Source of the DNA: Gammaproteobacteria bacterium SG8_30
Lineage (GTDB): Bacteria > Pseudomonadota > Gammaproteobacteria > Steroidobacterales > Steroidobacteraceae
Direction: 5' to 3'
Length of the DNA: 54,381 bases
Assembly (NCBI GenBank): GCA_001303245.1
Contig: LJNS01000008.1
Span: forward strand, 1 to 54,381
Positions 17,997 through 26,770 of the stretch are shown piece by piece. Each line of letters opens with the position of its first letter. Position 1 is the first letter of the stretch. Both the position numbers and the translations under genes were made by a program. The notes beneath the pieces were generated by a model. It ran no database searches, was not told the DNA's origin, and was given only the letters and a program-made list of their open reading frames with translations.

Positions 17997-18074
17997 ATGA
18001 ACGAGCGCCCGAACACGTCCGCGACGATCCGCTGGTGGTGGCACCATTCGCCGGAGTGGGCCGCGGGCGCGTAA
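17997..18074 (+). CDS. trpL: trp operon leader peptide
   Basis: A 25-codon frame encoding MNERPNTSATIRWWWHHSPE and then WAAGA, ending TAA. It has three consecutive Trp codons (18033-18041), then His-His, then a fourth Trp (18057-18059). It is followed 16 nt later by an intrinsic terminator and then trpE. This is the classic arrangement for ribosome-mediated attenuation: stalling at Trp codons when charged tRNA-Trp is scarce prevents terminator formation. No Shine-Dalgarno sequence precedes the ATG, and the predicted transcription start is within a few bases, so it may be translated as a leaderless mRNA. Confidence 0.88.
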   Translation: MNERPNTSATIRWWWHHSPEWAAGA

Positions 18075-18090
18075 CCGTTCTGACGTCTGG

Positions 18091-18132
18091 AACCCGACCC
18101 ATCTCCGAGCAGGTGCCGGGGGTGGGTTTTTT
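18091..18132 (+). terminator. trp attenuator (intrinsic terminator)
   Basis: AACCCGACCC (18091-18100) pairs with GGGGGTGGGTT (18118-18128), allowing one G-U and one mismatch, followed by six T (18127-18132). It lies between the leader peptide stop and trpE. I could not identify the competing antiterminator pairing with confidence by eye. Confidence 0.8.
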
Positions 18133-18168
18133 GTTGTCCGCTCCCCGCTGCCGCGACACGAGGAGCCC

Positions 18169-19554
18169 ATGAAGGCACCGTTCGACATTGCTGCCGACCT
18201 CGATACGCCGGTCTCGGCGTTCTTGAAACTCGGCCCGTTCAAGCCCCGGTTCCTGCTGGAGAGCGTCGAAGGCGGCGAGCGGCTCGCGCGCTATTCCTTC
18301 ATCGGGTTCGGCGAGTGCCTGGAGGTGCGGCTCGACCGCCGCGCGCTCACGATAGACGGCATCGCCAGGCCGGTTCCCCCGACGCGCGAGGCGCTGCTCG
18401 CGGAGCTGCGAGATGCGCTGGCCCGGGCCCCGCACCCTCTGCCGGAAGTCCCCGGCCTGCCGCTGGCGGGCGGCCTGGTCGGTGTCTCGGCCTACGACCT
18501 GGTGCGGTTCTTCGAGCGGCTGCCGGAGCCGGCTCGGCCCGACCTGCCGGCGCCGGATGCCTGCTACCTGGCGCCGCGCTCCTTCCTGGTCTTCGACCAC
18601 GTGACCCGCAGCATGGCGTTGCTGCACGCCGGGCCCGAGTCCGAGCGCCGGCTGCTGCGCGCGGACATCGTGCGTGCCCTGCGCGGTCCGCTGCCGACGC
18701 GCCGCCGCCGCATCCGCATCGGCCGACCCACGCCGAGCCTGTCGCGCGAGGAATTCCTGCGTGGAGTCGAGCGCACGAAGGAGTACATCGCGGCGGGCGA
18801 CGTCTACCAGCTCGTGCTCTCGGTGCGGTTCATGGGAGAGGGCGACCTCGACCCCTTCGAGACCTACCGGGCGCTGCGACTGCTGAACCCGTCGCCCTAC
18901 CTCTACTACTGCGAGCTGGGCGACCTGACCGTCGTGGGCTCATCGCCGGAGGCGCTCGTCAAGCTCAACCACGGCCACGCGCAGCTGCGGCCGATCGCGG
19001 GCACCCGGCCGCGCTCCGACGATCCGGCGGTGGATCTTGCGCGCGAGCGCGAGCTGCTCGCGGATGCCAAGGAGAACGCCGAGCACGTGATGCTGGTAGA
19101 CCTCGCGCGCAACGACCTCGGGCGCGTCGCCGACGCGGGCTCCGTACACGTCGACCCCTACCGCGTGATCGAGCGCTACAGCCACGTCATGCACATCGTG
19201 AGCGGCGTGGGCGGCCGGCTGGCCCCGGGGCGCGACATGTTCGACCTGTTCGCGGCGGCCTTCCCCGCCGGCACGCTGGTCGGCGCCCCCAAGGTGCGCG
19301 CCATGGAGATCATCGACGAGCTAGAGCCCGTGCGCCGCGGCCTGTACGGCGGCACGGTCGGGTACTTCGGCCATGGCGGCGACATGGACCAGGCGATCAC
19401 CATCCGCACCCTGGTGTTCTCCGGTGACCGCTACGTCTACCAGGCGGGGGCCGGCATCGTCGCCGACAGCTCGCCCGAGGCCGAGCACCAGGAGGTGCTC
19501 GCCAAGAGCGCCGTGCTCGCCCGCGCGCTGCAACTTGCCGAGGAGGGGCTGTGA
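18169..19554 (+). CDS. trpE: Anthranilate synthase component I
   Basis: A 461-residue chorismate-utilising enzyme that, with TrpG, makes anthranilate from chorismate and glutamine. The LLES motif (29-32), part of the tryptophan feedback site, is present near the N-terminus. The catalytic half has [58 protein letters not shown] and [16 protein letters not shown], all standard. At 461 residues it is shorter than the 490-520 of many homologues. ATG 18169 has a GAGGAG site. It is the first structural gene of the trp operon, downstream of the attenuator. Its stop overlaps the trpG start region (TGATG). Confidence 0.95.
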   Translation: MKAPFDIAADLDTPVSAFLKLGPFKPRFLLESVEGGERLARYSFIGFGECLEVRLDRRALTIDGIARPVPPTREALLAELRDALARAPHPLPEVPGLPLAGGLVGVSAYDLVRFFERLPEPARPDLPAPDACYLAPRSFLVFDHVTRSMALLHAGPESERRLLRADIVRALRGPLPTRRRRIRIGRPTPSLSREEFLRGVERTKEYIAAGDVYQLVLSVRFMGEGDLDPFETYRALRLLNPSPYLYYCELGDLTVVGSSPEALVKLNHGHAQLRPIAGTRPRSDDPAVDLARERELLADAKENAEHVMLVDLARNDLGRVADAGSVHVDPYRVIERYSHVMHIVSGVGGRLAPGRDMFDLFAAAFPAGTLVGAPKVRAMEIIDELEPVRRGLYGGTVGYFGHGGDMDQAITIRTLVFSGDRYVYQAGAGIVADSSPEAEHQEVLAKSAVLARALQLAEEGL

Positions 19555-20153
19555 TGCCGCGCCTCTTGCTGATCGACAACTACGACTCATTCACCTACAA
19601 CCTGGTGCAGGCCTTCATGGTCCTCGGCGCGGAGGTGCTCGTGCACCGCAACGACGAGCTGACGGTCGACGCTGCGCTCGCGCTCGGGCCGACCCACCTT
19701 TGCATTTCGCCCGGGCCGGGGACGCCGCGCGACGCGGGCGTGTCGATGCGCATGATCGAGGCGTTCGCCGGCCGGGTGCCGGTGTTCGGCGTGTGCCTGG
19801 GACACCAGTCGCTGGTCGAGGTGTTCGGAGGCAAGGTGGTCAGGGCAGGCCGGCTGATGCACGGCAAGACGTCGATGGTCCACCACGACGGCAGGGGCGT
19901 GTTCGCGGGACTGCCGAACCCGTTCGAAGCCGGCCGCTACCATTCGCTGATCGCGGCGCGCGAGGAGATCCCGCCCGCACTCGAGGTCACGGCCTGGACA
20001 GCGGAAGGCGAGATCATGGGGGTCCGGCACCGGGAGCTGCCGGTGGAAGGCGTGCAGTTTCATCCCGAGAGCATCCTGACACCCGACGGGCCGCGACTGA
20101 TGGGCAATTTCCTAGGCGTGGCGGCGGCCGAGCCGCGGCGGGAGGCAGTCTGA
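19554..20153 (+). CDS. trpG: Anthranilate synthase component II (glutamine amidotransferase)
   Basis: A 199-residue class I amidotransferase. Catalytic residues are Cys81 (VFGVCLGHQ), His170 and Glu172 (GVQFHPES). The [19 protein letters not shown] start is canonical. It supplies ammonia to TrpE; in many proteobacteria the same subunit can also serve PabB. ATG 19554 shares its A with the trpE stop, and a GTG one codon earlier is less likely. The end overlaps the trpD ATG by one base (TGATG). Confidence 0.95.
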   Translation: MPRLLLIDNYDSFTYNLVQAFMVLGAEVLVHRNDELTVDAALALGPTHLCISPGPGTPRDAGVSMRMIEAFAGRVPVFGVCLGHQSLVEVFGGKVVRAGRLMHGKTSMVHHDGRGVFAGLPNPFEAGRYHSLIAAREEIPPALEVTAWTAEGEIMGVRHRELPVEGVQFHPESILTPDGPRLMGNFLGVAAAEPRREAV

Positions 20154-21187
20154 TGGCGCCGCCGCTCAGCAAAACGCTCGAAGCGCTGCTGGAGGGCACG
20201 CACCTCTCGGAGTCGGAGGCCTTCGACCTGCTGATCGCGCTGACCGACATCGAGATGCCGGCGTCGATGGCCGGCGCGCTGCTCGCCGCCCTGCGCGCGA
20301 AGGGCGTGATCGCCGAGGAGGTGCGCGGCTTCGCGCGGGCGATGCGCTCGCTGGCTAGGCGGCCGGCGATCCCGGAAGGTCTGCCGGTGGCGGACGTTGT
20401 CGGCACCGGCGGCGACGGCTCGCACACCTTCAACCTGTCGACCGGGTCCGCGCTGCTCGCAGCCGCCTGTGGCGTTCGCATCGTCAAGCACGGCAACCGC
20501 TCGGTGTCCTCGCGCTCCGGCAGCGCCGACGTGCTCGAGCACCTCGGCCTGAGATTGCCGCTCGATGAGTCCGACGCCGGCCGGTGCCTCGATGCCACGG
20601 GATTCACCTTCCTGTTCGCTCCGCACTACCACCCGGCCATGAAGGCGGTGGCGCCGGTCCGGGCGGCGCTCGGGATCCGTACCGTGTTCAACCTGCTCGG
20701 GCCGCTGACCAACCCGGCCGAGGCACCCTACGCCCTGATCGGCGCATGGAGCCTCGACACCGCGCGCCTGATGGCGGACACGCTCGCAGGCATGCCCATC
20801 GAGCGGGTCTTCGTGGTGCACGGCGAGACCGGCTGGGACGAGCCGACCCCGGCGGCGCCCTTCACGCTGTTCGACGTCCGGCCCGGCCGCGTCACCGAGG
20901 CGCGCCGCGAGGCTGCCGACTTCGGGCTGCCCGCCTGTCGGGAGGACGAACTCAAAGGTGCCGACGCTGCGCACAATGCCGCCCGGCTTGCGGCCGTCCT
21001 GCGTGGCGAGGACCGCGGCGCGCACCGCGATGCGCTCGTCATGGGCGCTGCACTCGTTCTGGAGGCGACCGGATCCGCGCCGGACCCGCACGCGGCGGCC
21101 GCCGCAGCCCGGGCAGCCATCGACGACGGCCGCGCCGGGTCGGTGCTCGACCGGCTCGCCGGTTTCGGCGCTGTGCGAGCAGGCTGA
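20153..21187 (+). CDS. trpD: Anthranilate phosphoribosyltransferase
   Basis: A 344-residue enzyme joining anthranilate to PRPP. The PRPP site VVGTGGDGSHTFNLST is at 82-97, followed by the KHGNRSVSSRSGSADVLE loop (112-129), which binds anthranilate and phosphate. FLFAPHYHPAMK, NLLGPLTNP and the VFVVHGETGWDE strand are typical. The start overlaps the trpG stop by one base. It is a separate protein, not the TrpGD fusion of E. coli. Confidence 0.95.
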   Translation: MAPPLSKTLEALLEGTHLSESEAFDLLIALTDIEMPASMAGALLAALRAKGVIAEEVRGFARAMRSLARRPAIPEGLPVADVVGTGGDGSHTFNLSTGSALLAAACGVRIVKHGNRSVSSRSGSADVLEHLGLRLPLDESDAGRCLDATGFTFLFAPHYHPAMKAVAPVRAALGIRTVFNLLGPLTNPAEAPYALIGAWSLDTARLMADTLAGMPIERVFVVHGETGWDEPTPAAPFTLFDVRPGRVTEARREAADFGLPACREDELKGADAAHNAARLAAVLRGEDRGAHRDALVMGAALVLEATGSAPDPHAAAAAARAAIDDGRAGSVLDRLAGFGAVRAG

Positions 21188-21188
21188 C

Positions 21189-22010
21189 TTGGGCGGCTTC
21201 CTCGAGCAGATGGCCGCCGGGAGCCGTCGGCGACTGGCCGAAGGCATGGCCCGCGAGCCCCTCGGGGCGTTGCGCTCGCGCTGCGCGGACCTTCCGCCGC
21301 CGCCCCCGCTGCGGCTGTCGGGCGACTTCGACGTGATCGCCGAGCTCAAGCTGCGCTCGCCTGCGCTCGGCCAGCTCGCCGCGACCGACGCGGACCTGGA
21401 GACGCGGGTTCGCAGCTATGCCTCGGCGGGCGCCGCAGCCGTGTCCGTGCTGACCGAACCCGACCGGTTCGACGGGTCGCTCGCGCACCTGGCCGCTGCG
21501 ACGGCGGCACTGGGGCCGCTCGGCGTCCCTGCGATGCGCAAGGACTTCCTGGTGGATCCGTACCAGCTGTACGAGGCGCGCGCCGCCGGTGCCGGCGGCG
21601 CATTGCTCATCGTGCGCATGCTGTCGCGGCCGGCGCTGACCGAGATGCTGGAGTGCGCCGCCGAGCTCGGTCTGTTCGCGCTGATCGAGACCTTCGACGC
21701 GGACGACGTCGAGGTAGCGAGCGAGGTGCTCGACGCCGCCGCTGCGACCGGCCTCGCGCTCGTCGGTGTCAACAGCCGGGACCTGCAGACGCTCGAGGTG
21801 GCGACCGGCCGCCTCGCCGCGCTGGCCCCGCGACTGCCGCGCGACCGGCCGCGCGTGGCGGAGAGCGGACTGCGCACTCCCGGGGACGCCGCCGCCGTGG
21901 TGAGGGTCGGCTACGACGTCGCGCTGGTCGGCGGGGCACTGATGTCCGCGGCCGATCCGGCGGCGTTGCTCGGCAAGATGCTCGCCGCGGGCCGGCGGGC
22001 GGCGGCATGA
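21189..22010 (+). CDS. trpC: Indole-3-glycerol-phosphate synthase
   Basis: A 273-residue (beta/alpha)8 barrel that closes the indole ring of carboxyphenylaminodeoxyribulose phosphate. IAELKLRSPALG, AAAVSVLTEPDRFDGS, VPAMRKDFLVDPYQLYEARAAGA, LVGVNSRDLQTLEV and VAESGLRTPGD carry the catalytic Lys/Glu and phosphate site. There is no ATG at the expected N-terminus. TTG 21189, one base after the trpD stop, gives the conserved LGGFLEQMAAGSRRRLAE helix; ATG 21210 would remove the front of that helix. It is not fused to TrpF. Confidence 0.92.
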   Translation: MGGFLEQMAAGSRRRLAEGMAREPLGALRSRCADLPPPPPLRLSGDFDVIAELKLRSPALGQLAATDADLETRVRSYASAGAAAVSVLTEPDRFDGSLAHLAAATAALGPLGVPAMRKDFLVDPYQLYEARAAGAGGALLIVRMLSRPALTEMLECAAELGLFALIETFDADDVEVASEVLDAAAATGLALVGVNSRDLQTLEVATGRLAALAPRLPRDRPRVAESGLRTPGDAAAVVRVGYDVALVGGALMSAADPAALLGKMLAAGRRAAA

Positions 22011-22612
22011 GCCTCCTGGTGAAGATTTGCGGCATCTCCTGCCCCGAGGCGCTCGACGCGGCGGTCGAGGCCGGTGCCGACGCGGTGGGGTTCGTGTTTC
22101 ATCCTGCCTCGCCGCGCAACGTCGCGCCGGCCGACGCCGCTCGCCTCGCCGCGCGGCTGCCGCCGACGGTGCGCAGCGTGGCGGTCACGCTGCACCCGTC
22201 GCAGCAGCGGGTCGACGACGTGCTCGCCGCGTTCGTGCCAGCGGTCTGGCAGACGGATGCCGACGACTTCGCCGCACTGGCGGTACCGGACGCAGTCGAG
22301 CGCTGGCCGGTGTATCGTGCCGCGGCGCGGCTCCCGGCGGCACTGCCGCCGAGGATGCTGTTCGAGGGGGCACGAAGCGGTGCCGGCGAGATCGCCGACT
22401 GGGGGCAGGCCGCGGCGCTCGCGCGTCGCACCGAGCTCATCCTGGGCGGCGGTCTCGCGCCCGGCAACGTGGCATCGGCCGTGACCACGGTGCGGCCCTT
22501 CGGCGTGGACGTCTCGACCGGGGTCGAGTTCGCGCCGGGGCGCAAGGACGCGGCGCGGATCCGTGAGTTCGTCAACGCGGCGCGCGAGGCGGCCGCAGGA
22601 GTCCAGAGATGA
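22007..22612 (+). CDS. trpF: Phosphoribosylanthranilate isomerase
   Basis: A 201-residue small (beta/alpha)8 barrel for the Amadori rearrangement of phosphoribosylanthranilate. The start MSLLVKICGISCPEALDAAVEAGADAVGFVF contains the KICG catalytic Cys, DTD-equivalent acid regions follow, and the ILGGGLAPGNVASAV phosphate loop and GVDVSTGVE end are canonical. ATG 22007 overlaps the trpC TGA by two bases (ATGA). The stop overlaps trpB the same way. Confidence 0.93.
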   Translation: MSLLVKICGISCPEALDAAVEAGADAVGFVFHPASPRNVAPADAARLAARLPPTVRSVAVTLHPSQQRVDDVLAAFVPAVWQTDADDFAALAVPDAVERWPVYRAAARLPAALPPRMLFEGARSGAGEIADWGQAAALARRTELILGGGLAPGNVASAVTTVRPFGVDVSTGVEFAPGRKDAARIREFVNAAREAAAGVQR

Positions 22613-23853
22613 GTTTTGCCATGGCTGCGGAGCAGGCGAAGGCGTTGCTCGAGCTCGAGCTGAAGGGCGCCTTTCCCGATCCGCGCGGGCGCTTCGGTCC
22701 CTTCGGTGGGCGCTACGTCCCGGAAACGCTCGTTCCCGCGCTCGACCGGCTGGAGGAAGGCGTGCGGCGCTACCTGCACGCGCCGGACTTCCAGGAGGAC
22801 TTCGTCGCCGAGCTCACCGGCTGGGTCGGGCGGCCCACGCCGCTCACGCAGGCGCGGGCGCTGTCCCGCCGATGGGGTGCGGAGGTCTGGCTCAAGCGCG
22901 AGGACCTCGCACACACCGGCGCCCACAAGATCAACAACGCCGTCGGCCAGGCGCTGCTCGCGAAGCGCCTCGGTGCCCGGCGCATCGTCGCCGAGACGGG
23001 TGCCGGCCAGCACGGTGTGGCGAGCGCGGCGGCCTGTGCGCGCCTCGGCCTTCCCTGCGTCGTCTACATGGGCGCGGTCGACACGGAGCGGCAAGCCCCG
23101 AACGTCGGCCGCATGAAGCTGCTCGGCGCAGACGTCGTGCCCGTCACGAGCGGCGATGCGACCCTCCGCGCGGCCATCGACGAGGCCCTGCGCGACTGGG
23201 TGTCGGACCCGATGGGTACGTACTACCTGCTCGGCTCGGCGGTGGGTCCCCATCCCTATCCCTATCTCGTGCGCGAGCTGCAGTCGGTTATCGGGCGCGA
23301 GGCGCGGCAGCAGATGATCGAGCGGGCCGGTGGTCTCCCGGATGCGGCCGTCGCCTGCGTCGGCGGCGGCTCCAACGCGATCGGCTTGTTCCATCCGTTC
23401 ATGAACGATCCGGGCGTGGAGCTCCTCGGCGTCGAGGCCGGCGGGAGGGGGCCGGGCCTCGGCGACAACTCGGCGACGCTGTCCTTCGGCCGGCCCGGCG
23501 TGCTGCAGGGCTGCTACACGATGCTGCTGCAGGACGAGGACGGCCAGGTGCAGGAGACGCACTCGGTCTCGGCCGGGCTCGACTACTCCGGCGTCGGGCC
23601 GGAACACTCGCTGCTCATGGTGACCGGCCGGGTCCGCTACCAGCAGGCGACCGACGAGGAGGCGCTCGAGGCACTCGGCGAGTGCTGCCACGCGGAGGGA
23701 ATCCTGCCGGCGATCGAGACGGCGCACGCGTTCGCCGGGGCGCGACGCTGGGCCCGCGACAACCCGGGCAAGCGCATCCTGATCGGGCTCTCGGGACGCG
23801 GGGACAAGGACATGCCGACGCTGCAGAAGACGCTGCTCAAGGGGATGCCGTAA
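22609..23853 (+). CDS. trpB: Tryptophan synthase beta chain
   Basis: A 414-residue PLP enzyme condensing indole with serine. Lys107 in LAHTGAHKINNAVGQAL is the Schiff-base lysine; GGGSNAIGLFHPF is the PLP phosphate cup; AGLDYSGVGPEHS and the C-terminal GLSGRGDKD are standard TrpB1 features. A short N-terminal extension precedes GRFGPFGGRYVPETL. The start overlaps the trpF stop (ATGA) and the stop overlaps trpA (TAATG). It forms the alpha2beta2 complex with TrpA. Confidence 0.96.
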   Translation: MSFAMAAEQAKALLELELKGAFPDPRGRFGPFGGRYVPETLVPALDRLEEGVRRYLHAPDFQEDFVAELTGWVGRPTPLTQARALSRRWGAEVWLKREDLAHTGAHKINNAVGQALLAKRLGARRIVAETGAGQHGVASAAACARLGLPCVVYMGAVDTERQAPNVGRMKLLGADVVPVTSGDATLRAAIDEALRDWVSDPMGTYYLLGSAVGPHPYPYLVRELQSVIGREARQQMIERAGGLPDAAVACVGGGSNAIGLFHPFMNDPGVELLGVEAGGRGPGLGDNSATLSFGRPGVLQGCYTMLLQDEDGQVQETHSVSAGLDYSGVGPEHSLLMVTGRVRYQQATDEEALEALGECCHAEGILPAIETAHAFAGARRWARDNPGKRILIGLSGRGDKDMPTLQKTLLKGMP

Positions 23854-24626
23854 TGCTGCCGCGCGAGGAAGTCGTGGCGGCGATCCGCAGCGCTTCGGCC
23901 GGGGGCCAGCCTGCGCTGGTCGGCTTCCTGACGGCAGGCTTTCCGCGCAAGGAGGATTTCGCCGCCCATCTCGCGGCCGTCGGCGCGGCGGCCGACGTGG
24001 TCGAGATCGGCGTGCCTTTCTCCGACCCGATGGCCGACGGCATGACCATCCAGCGCTCGAGTCGGAGTGCGCTCGGGCAGGGCGTATCCCTCAGGTGGAT
24101 CCTCGAGACGCTCGCCGGTCTCGAGTCGCGCCCACGCGCCCCGCTCCTGCTCATGAGCTATCTCAACCCCCTCCTCGCCTACGGGCTCGAGCGGCTGCCT
24201 GCGGCAGCCCGGAAGGCAGGCGTCGGCGGATTCATCGTGCCCGACCTGCCCTTCGAGGAAAGCGACGAGCTGCGCGCGGCGCTCGGCGCCGAGGGGCTTG
24301 CGCTGGTGCAGATGGTCACCCCCGTGACGCCGCCTTCGCGGCTCGCCGTGCTCTGCAGCGCCTCGGAGGGCTTCGTGTACGCCGTCACCATGACGGGCAC
24401 GACCGGCAAGAGCGTTGCCGTCCCCGACGGGGTGCTTGCGTACATGGACCGCGTGCGCGCGGTATCGCCGGTGCCGGTCTGCGCCGGTTTCGGTATAAGG
24501 AGCGCGGAGCAGGTGGCGCGCATGGCAGGCCATGTCGACGGCGTCGTCGTGGGTTCGGCCCTGGTCGAGGTGCTCGAGCGCGGCGAGGATCCGGCGGCGT
24601 TCCTGCGCGCCCTGCGGGGCACCTGA
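23853..24626 (+). CDS. trpA: Tryptophan synthase alpha chain
   Basis: A 257-residue barrel releasing indole from indole-3-glycerol phosphate. Glu51 (VEIGVPFSDP) and Asp62 match the two catalytic acids. ALVGFLTAGFPRKEDF, GFIVPDLPFEESDEL, YAVTMTGTTG and GFGIRSAEQVARM complete the family pattern. The ATG shares a base with the trpB stop. Last gene of the trp operon; a small GC hairpin region separates it from the cardiolipin synthase gene 37 bp later, with no strong terminator visible. Confidence 0.95.
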   Translation: MLPREEVVAAIRSASAGGQPALVGFLTAGFPRKEDFAAHLAAVGAAADVVEIGVPFSDPMADGMTIQRSSRSALGQGVSLRWILETLAGLESRPRAPLLLMSYLNPLLAYGLERLPAAARKAGVGGFIVPDLPFEESDELRAALGAEGLALVQMVTPVTPPSRLAVLCSASEGFVYAVTMTGTTGKSVAVPDGVLAYMDRVRAVSPVPVCAGFGIRSAEQVARMAGHVDGVVVGSALVEVLERGEDPAAFLRALRGT

Positions 24627-24663
24627 GACAGCGCGCCGCGAATGCCGGCCGCGCGCTGCGCGG

Positions 24664-26181
24664 ATGGCGGAGTGCACGAGCGTGCCGATCGACTACCTGC
24701 AGCGGATCATGTCCATCCCGCCCGCCGCGGACAGCGGGCTCGAGCGGGAGCTCCGGCCTATCCTCGAAGAGCACCCCGGTCAGTCGGGCTTTGCGCTGCT
24801 GCAACACGGTCCCGCGGCGCTGCTCGCCCGCGCCGTGCTGGCCGATCTCGCGGCCATGAGCGTGGATGTGCAGTACTACATCTACGAGGAAGACCTGAGC
24901 GGCGTGCTGCTGACGCAGCGGCTGCTCGACGCCGCCGACCGGGGCGTGAGGGTGCGCGTGCTGCTCGACGACAACAACCTGCGCGGCTCCGACTTCGCGC
25001 TCAAGCTGCTGGCGCATCACGCCAACATCGAGATCCGCGTCTTCAATCCGTACCGGACGCGCGCCCGCTGGTTCCGCCCGATCGAGCTCGTGCTCAACTT
25101 CGAGCGGCTGCAGCGGCGCATGCACAACAAGGTGTTCGCCGTAGACGGGGTCACCGGGATCTTCGGTGGCCGCAACGTGGGGGACAACTACTTCGGGGCT
25201 CATCGCGACGCCAATTTTTCCGACTTCGACGTGTTCGTCGCGGGGCCGCTCATCGAGGAGGCGTGCTCGAGCTTCGAGGCCTACTGGGGTCACCGGCTGG
25301 CGGTGCCCGTCGAGGAGTTCACGGAAGAGGAGGTGACGGAAGAGGAGTTCGAGCAGGGCCGGCGCAGACTGCAGGAGCGGCTCGGCGCGGTGGAGGACCT
25401 CGAGGAGCGCTACGACCGGGCGCGTGCACAGCTGATCGGTATGATGGAGGACCCGGAGGAGACGCTCACCTTCGCCGCGGCCGAGTTCGTGGCCGACCCG
25501 CCGGAGAAGCTCGATCCCGCGTACGTGCAAGAGTCGCCTGTGCTCAAGCGCCTGCTGGCGCTGTGGGACGAGGCGGAACGCGAGGTGCTGATCGAGTCGG
25601 CCTACTTCGTGCCGAGCCGCAAGGCGTCGAAGTTCATACGGCAGCAGGCTCGCGAGGGCGCCGAGACGAGGCTCTTGACCAACTCGCTCGCCGCCAACGA
25701 CGTGCTGCCCGTGCACGCCGGTTACGTCAAGCATCGCCGGCGCCTGCTCAAGGCCGGGATCGGATTGTACGAGTTCCGGCACCGCCACGCGCAGACGGGC
25801 GAGGAGGACATCCCGCTGGCCGGCAAGTCGAGCGACGCTTCACTGCATGCCAAGGTGGCCGTGTTCGACCGGCGCGTGACCTGGGTCGGCAGCTTCAATC
25901 TCGATCAGCGCTCCGCCGAGCTCAACACGGAGCTCGGCATAGCGATCCACAGCGACCAGCTCGCAGGCGAGGCCGCCGCCATGATCGAGCGCGACCTCGA
26001 GCCGGATCGCTCCTGGCGGCTCGGGCTGGAGCCGCGTCTTTCGGCAGGCCTCGGCATCGTCTGGTACGGGCTGCGGGACGGCCGGATGATCCGGCTCACG
26101 GAGGAACCGGACGCGACGCGGCTCCAGCGCCTCGCGGTCAACCTGCTGAAGCTCGTCCCCGGCCTCGACCGCCTCTTGTAG
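24664..26181 (+). CDS. ClsC-like cardiolipin synthase / phospholipase D family protein
   Basis: A 505-residue PLD-superfamily enzyme with two HKD motifs: HNKVFAVD at about 154-161 followed by GGRNVGDNYF, and HAKVAVFD at about 395-402 followed by VGSFNLDQRSAELNTE. The absence of N-terminal membrane helices and the VDVQYYIYEED start fit the ClsC type, which makes cardiolipin from phosphatidylglycerol and phosphatidylethanolamine. An acidic, coiled insert lies at about 220-270. Start codons ATG 24664 or ATG 24709 both precede the conserved region. The stop codon TAG directly abuts a terminal inverted repeat of a MITE-like element, so the natural C-terminus may have been altered. Confidence 0.82.
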   Translation: MAECTSVPIDYLQRIMSIPPAADSGLERELRPILEEHPGQSGFALLQHGPAALLARAVLADLAAMSVDVQYYIYEEDLSGVLLTQRLLDAADRGVRVRVLLDDNNLRGSDFALKLLAHHANIEIRVFNPYRTRARWFRPIELVLNFERLQRRMHNKVFAVDGVTGIFGGRNVGDNYFGAHRDANFSDFDVFVAGPLIEEACSSFEAYWGHRLAVPVEEFTEEEVTEEEFEQGRRRLQERLGAVEDLEERYDRARAQLIGMMEDPEETLTFAAAEFVADPPEKLDPAYVQESPVLKRLLALWDEAEREVLIESAYFVPSRKASKFIRQQAREGAETRLLTNSLAANDVLPVHAGYVKHRRRLLKAGIGLYEFRHRHAQTGEEDIPLAGKSSDASLHAKVAVFDRRVTWVGSFNLDQRSAELNTELGIAIHSDQLAGEAAAMIERDLEPDRSWRLGLEPRLSAGLGIVWYGLRDGRMIRLTEEPDATRLQRLAVNLLKLVPGLDRLL

Positions 26182-26331
26182 GGGGACATTCCTATTTTCC
26201 TTTCTCCGCCAACCCATTGATTCACCTTGAAGTCACTCGACACCGAACAGGTGACGCCCGGGTCGGCTGACCGTCGTGAGAAGTCAGCGCGAACAAGAAG
26301 TTACGTGCAAAGGGAAAATAGGATTGTCCCC
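26182..26331. mobile_element. MITE/REP-like element with 19-bp terminal inverted repeats
   Basis: GGGGACATTCCTATTTTCC at 26182-26200 matches the reverse complement of 26313-26331 in 18 of 19 positions. The 112 bp between are AT-richer than the flanks and encode nothing. The GGGGACA-x-TCCTATTTTCC arms resemble repeats I know around RAYT-type REP transposases in gammaproteobacteria, but no transposase is present, so it would be mobilised in trans. It starts right at the cls stop codon and ends 19 bp before the next gene. No clear target duplication is visible. Confidence 0.65.
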
Positions 26332-26350
26332 TTCCGCTAGGATCTAGACG

Positions 26351-26770
26351 ATGATCCGCGGCGTTCATCACATCAATTTCCTGGTCCGCGACCTCGAGAG
26401 CGCCGTCGAGCGTCACGAGCGGCTGCTCGGCGTGCACATCGAACGAATCGACGAGCTGCCGGAACGTGGCGTGCGCGTCGCCCGCTTCCGTGCGGGAGAG
26501 ACCTGGATCGCGCTCGTGCAGCCGGTCGCCGAAGGCGAGCCGATGCAGCGGCTGCGGGAGCACGGCGAGGGGTTTTTCCTGATTTCCTACCGCGTCGACG
26601 ACGTCGAGGCGGCGGCCGAGAGGATCCGCGAGGCCGGCGGCCGGACCACGAGCGCCGTGCCGCGCTCGGGGCTCGACCGCTGGAGGGTCATCGACATCGA
26701 TCCGGCCGGTCTCGACTGCATCCCCGCGCAACTGTGCGAGGACGGCGCCGAGAGGGGATTGCCGGAATGA
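26351..26770 (+). CDS. VOC-family protein (methylmalonyl-CoA epimerase/HPPD-like fold)
   Basis: A 139-residue single VOC module starting MIRGVHHINFLVRDLESAVERHERLLG, where the first His aligns with the metal-ligand strand of this fold. VQPVAEGEPMQRLREHGEGFFLISYRVDDVEAAAERIREAG is similar to methylmalonyl-CoA epimerases, and the end has a DIDPAGLDCIPAQL strand. One metal Glu equivalent is unclear, so activity is not assigned. The -10-like TAGGAT (26338-26343) ends only 7 nt before the ATG and no ribosome site is seen, so it may be leaderless. The stop overlaps the DUF2007 gene. Confidence 0.72.
   Translation: MIRGVHHINFLVRDLESAVERHERLLGVHIERIDELPERGVRVARFRAGETWIALVQPVAEGEPMQRLREHGEGFFLISYRVDDVEAAAERIREAGGRTTSAVPRSGLDRWRVIDIDPAGLDCIPAQLCEDGAERGLPE

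Noticed and set aside
20060-21349. A 429-codon minus-strand frame over trpD and trpC.
   Set aside because: It is antisense to conserved trp genes and shows no protein-like pattern.
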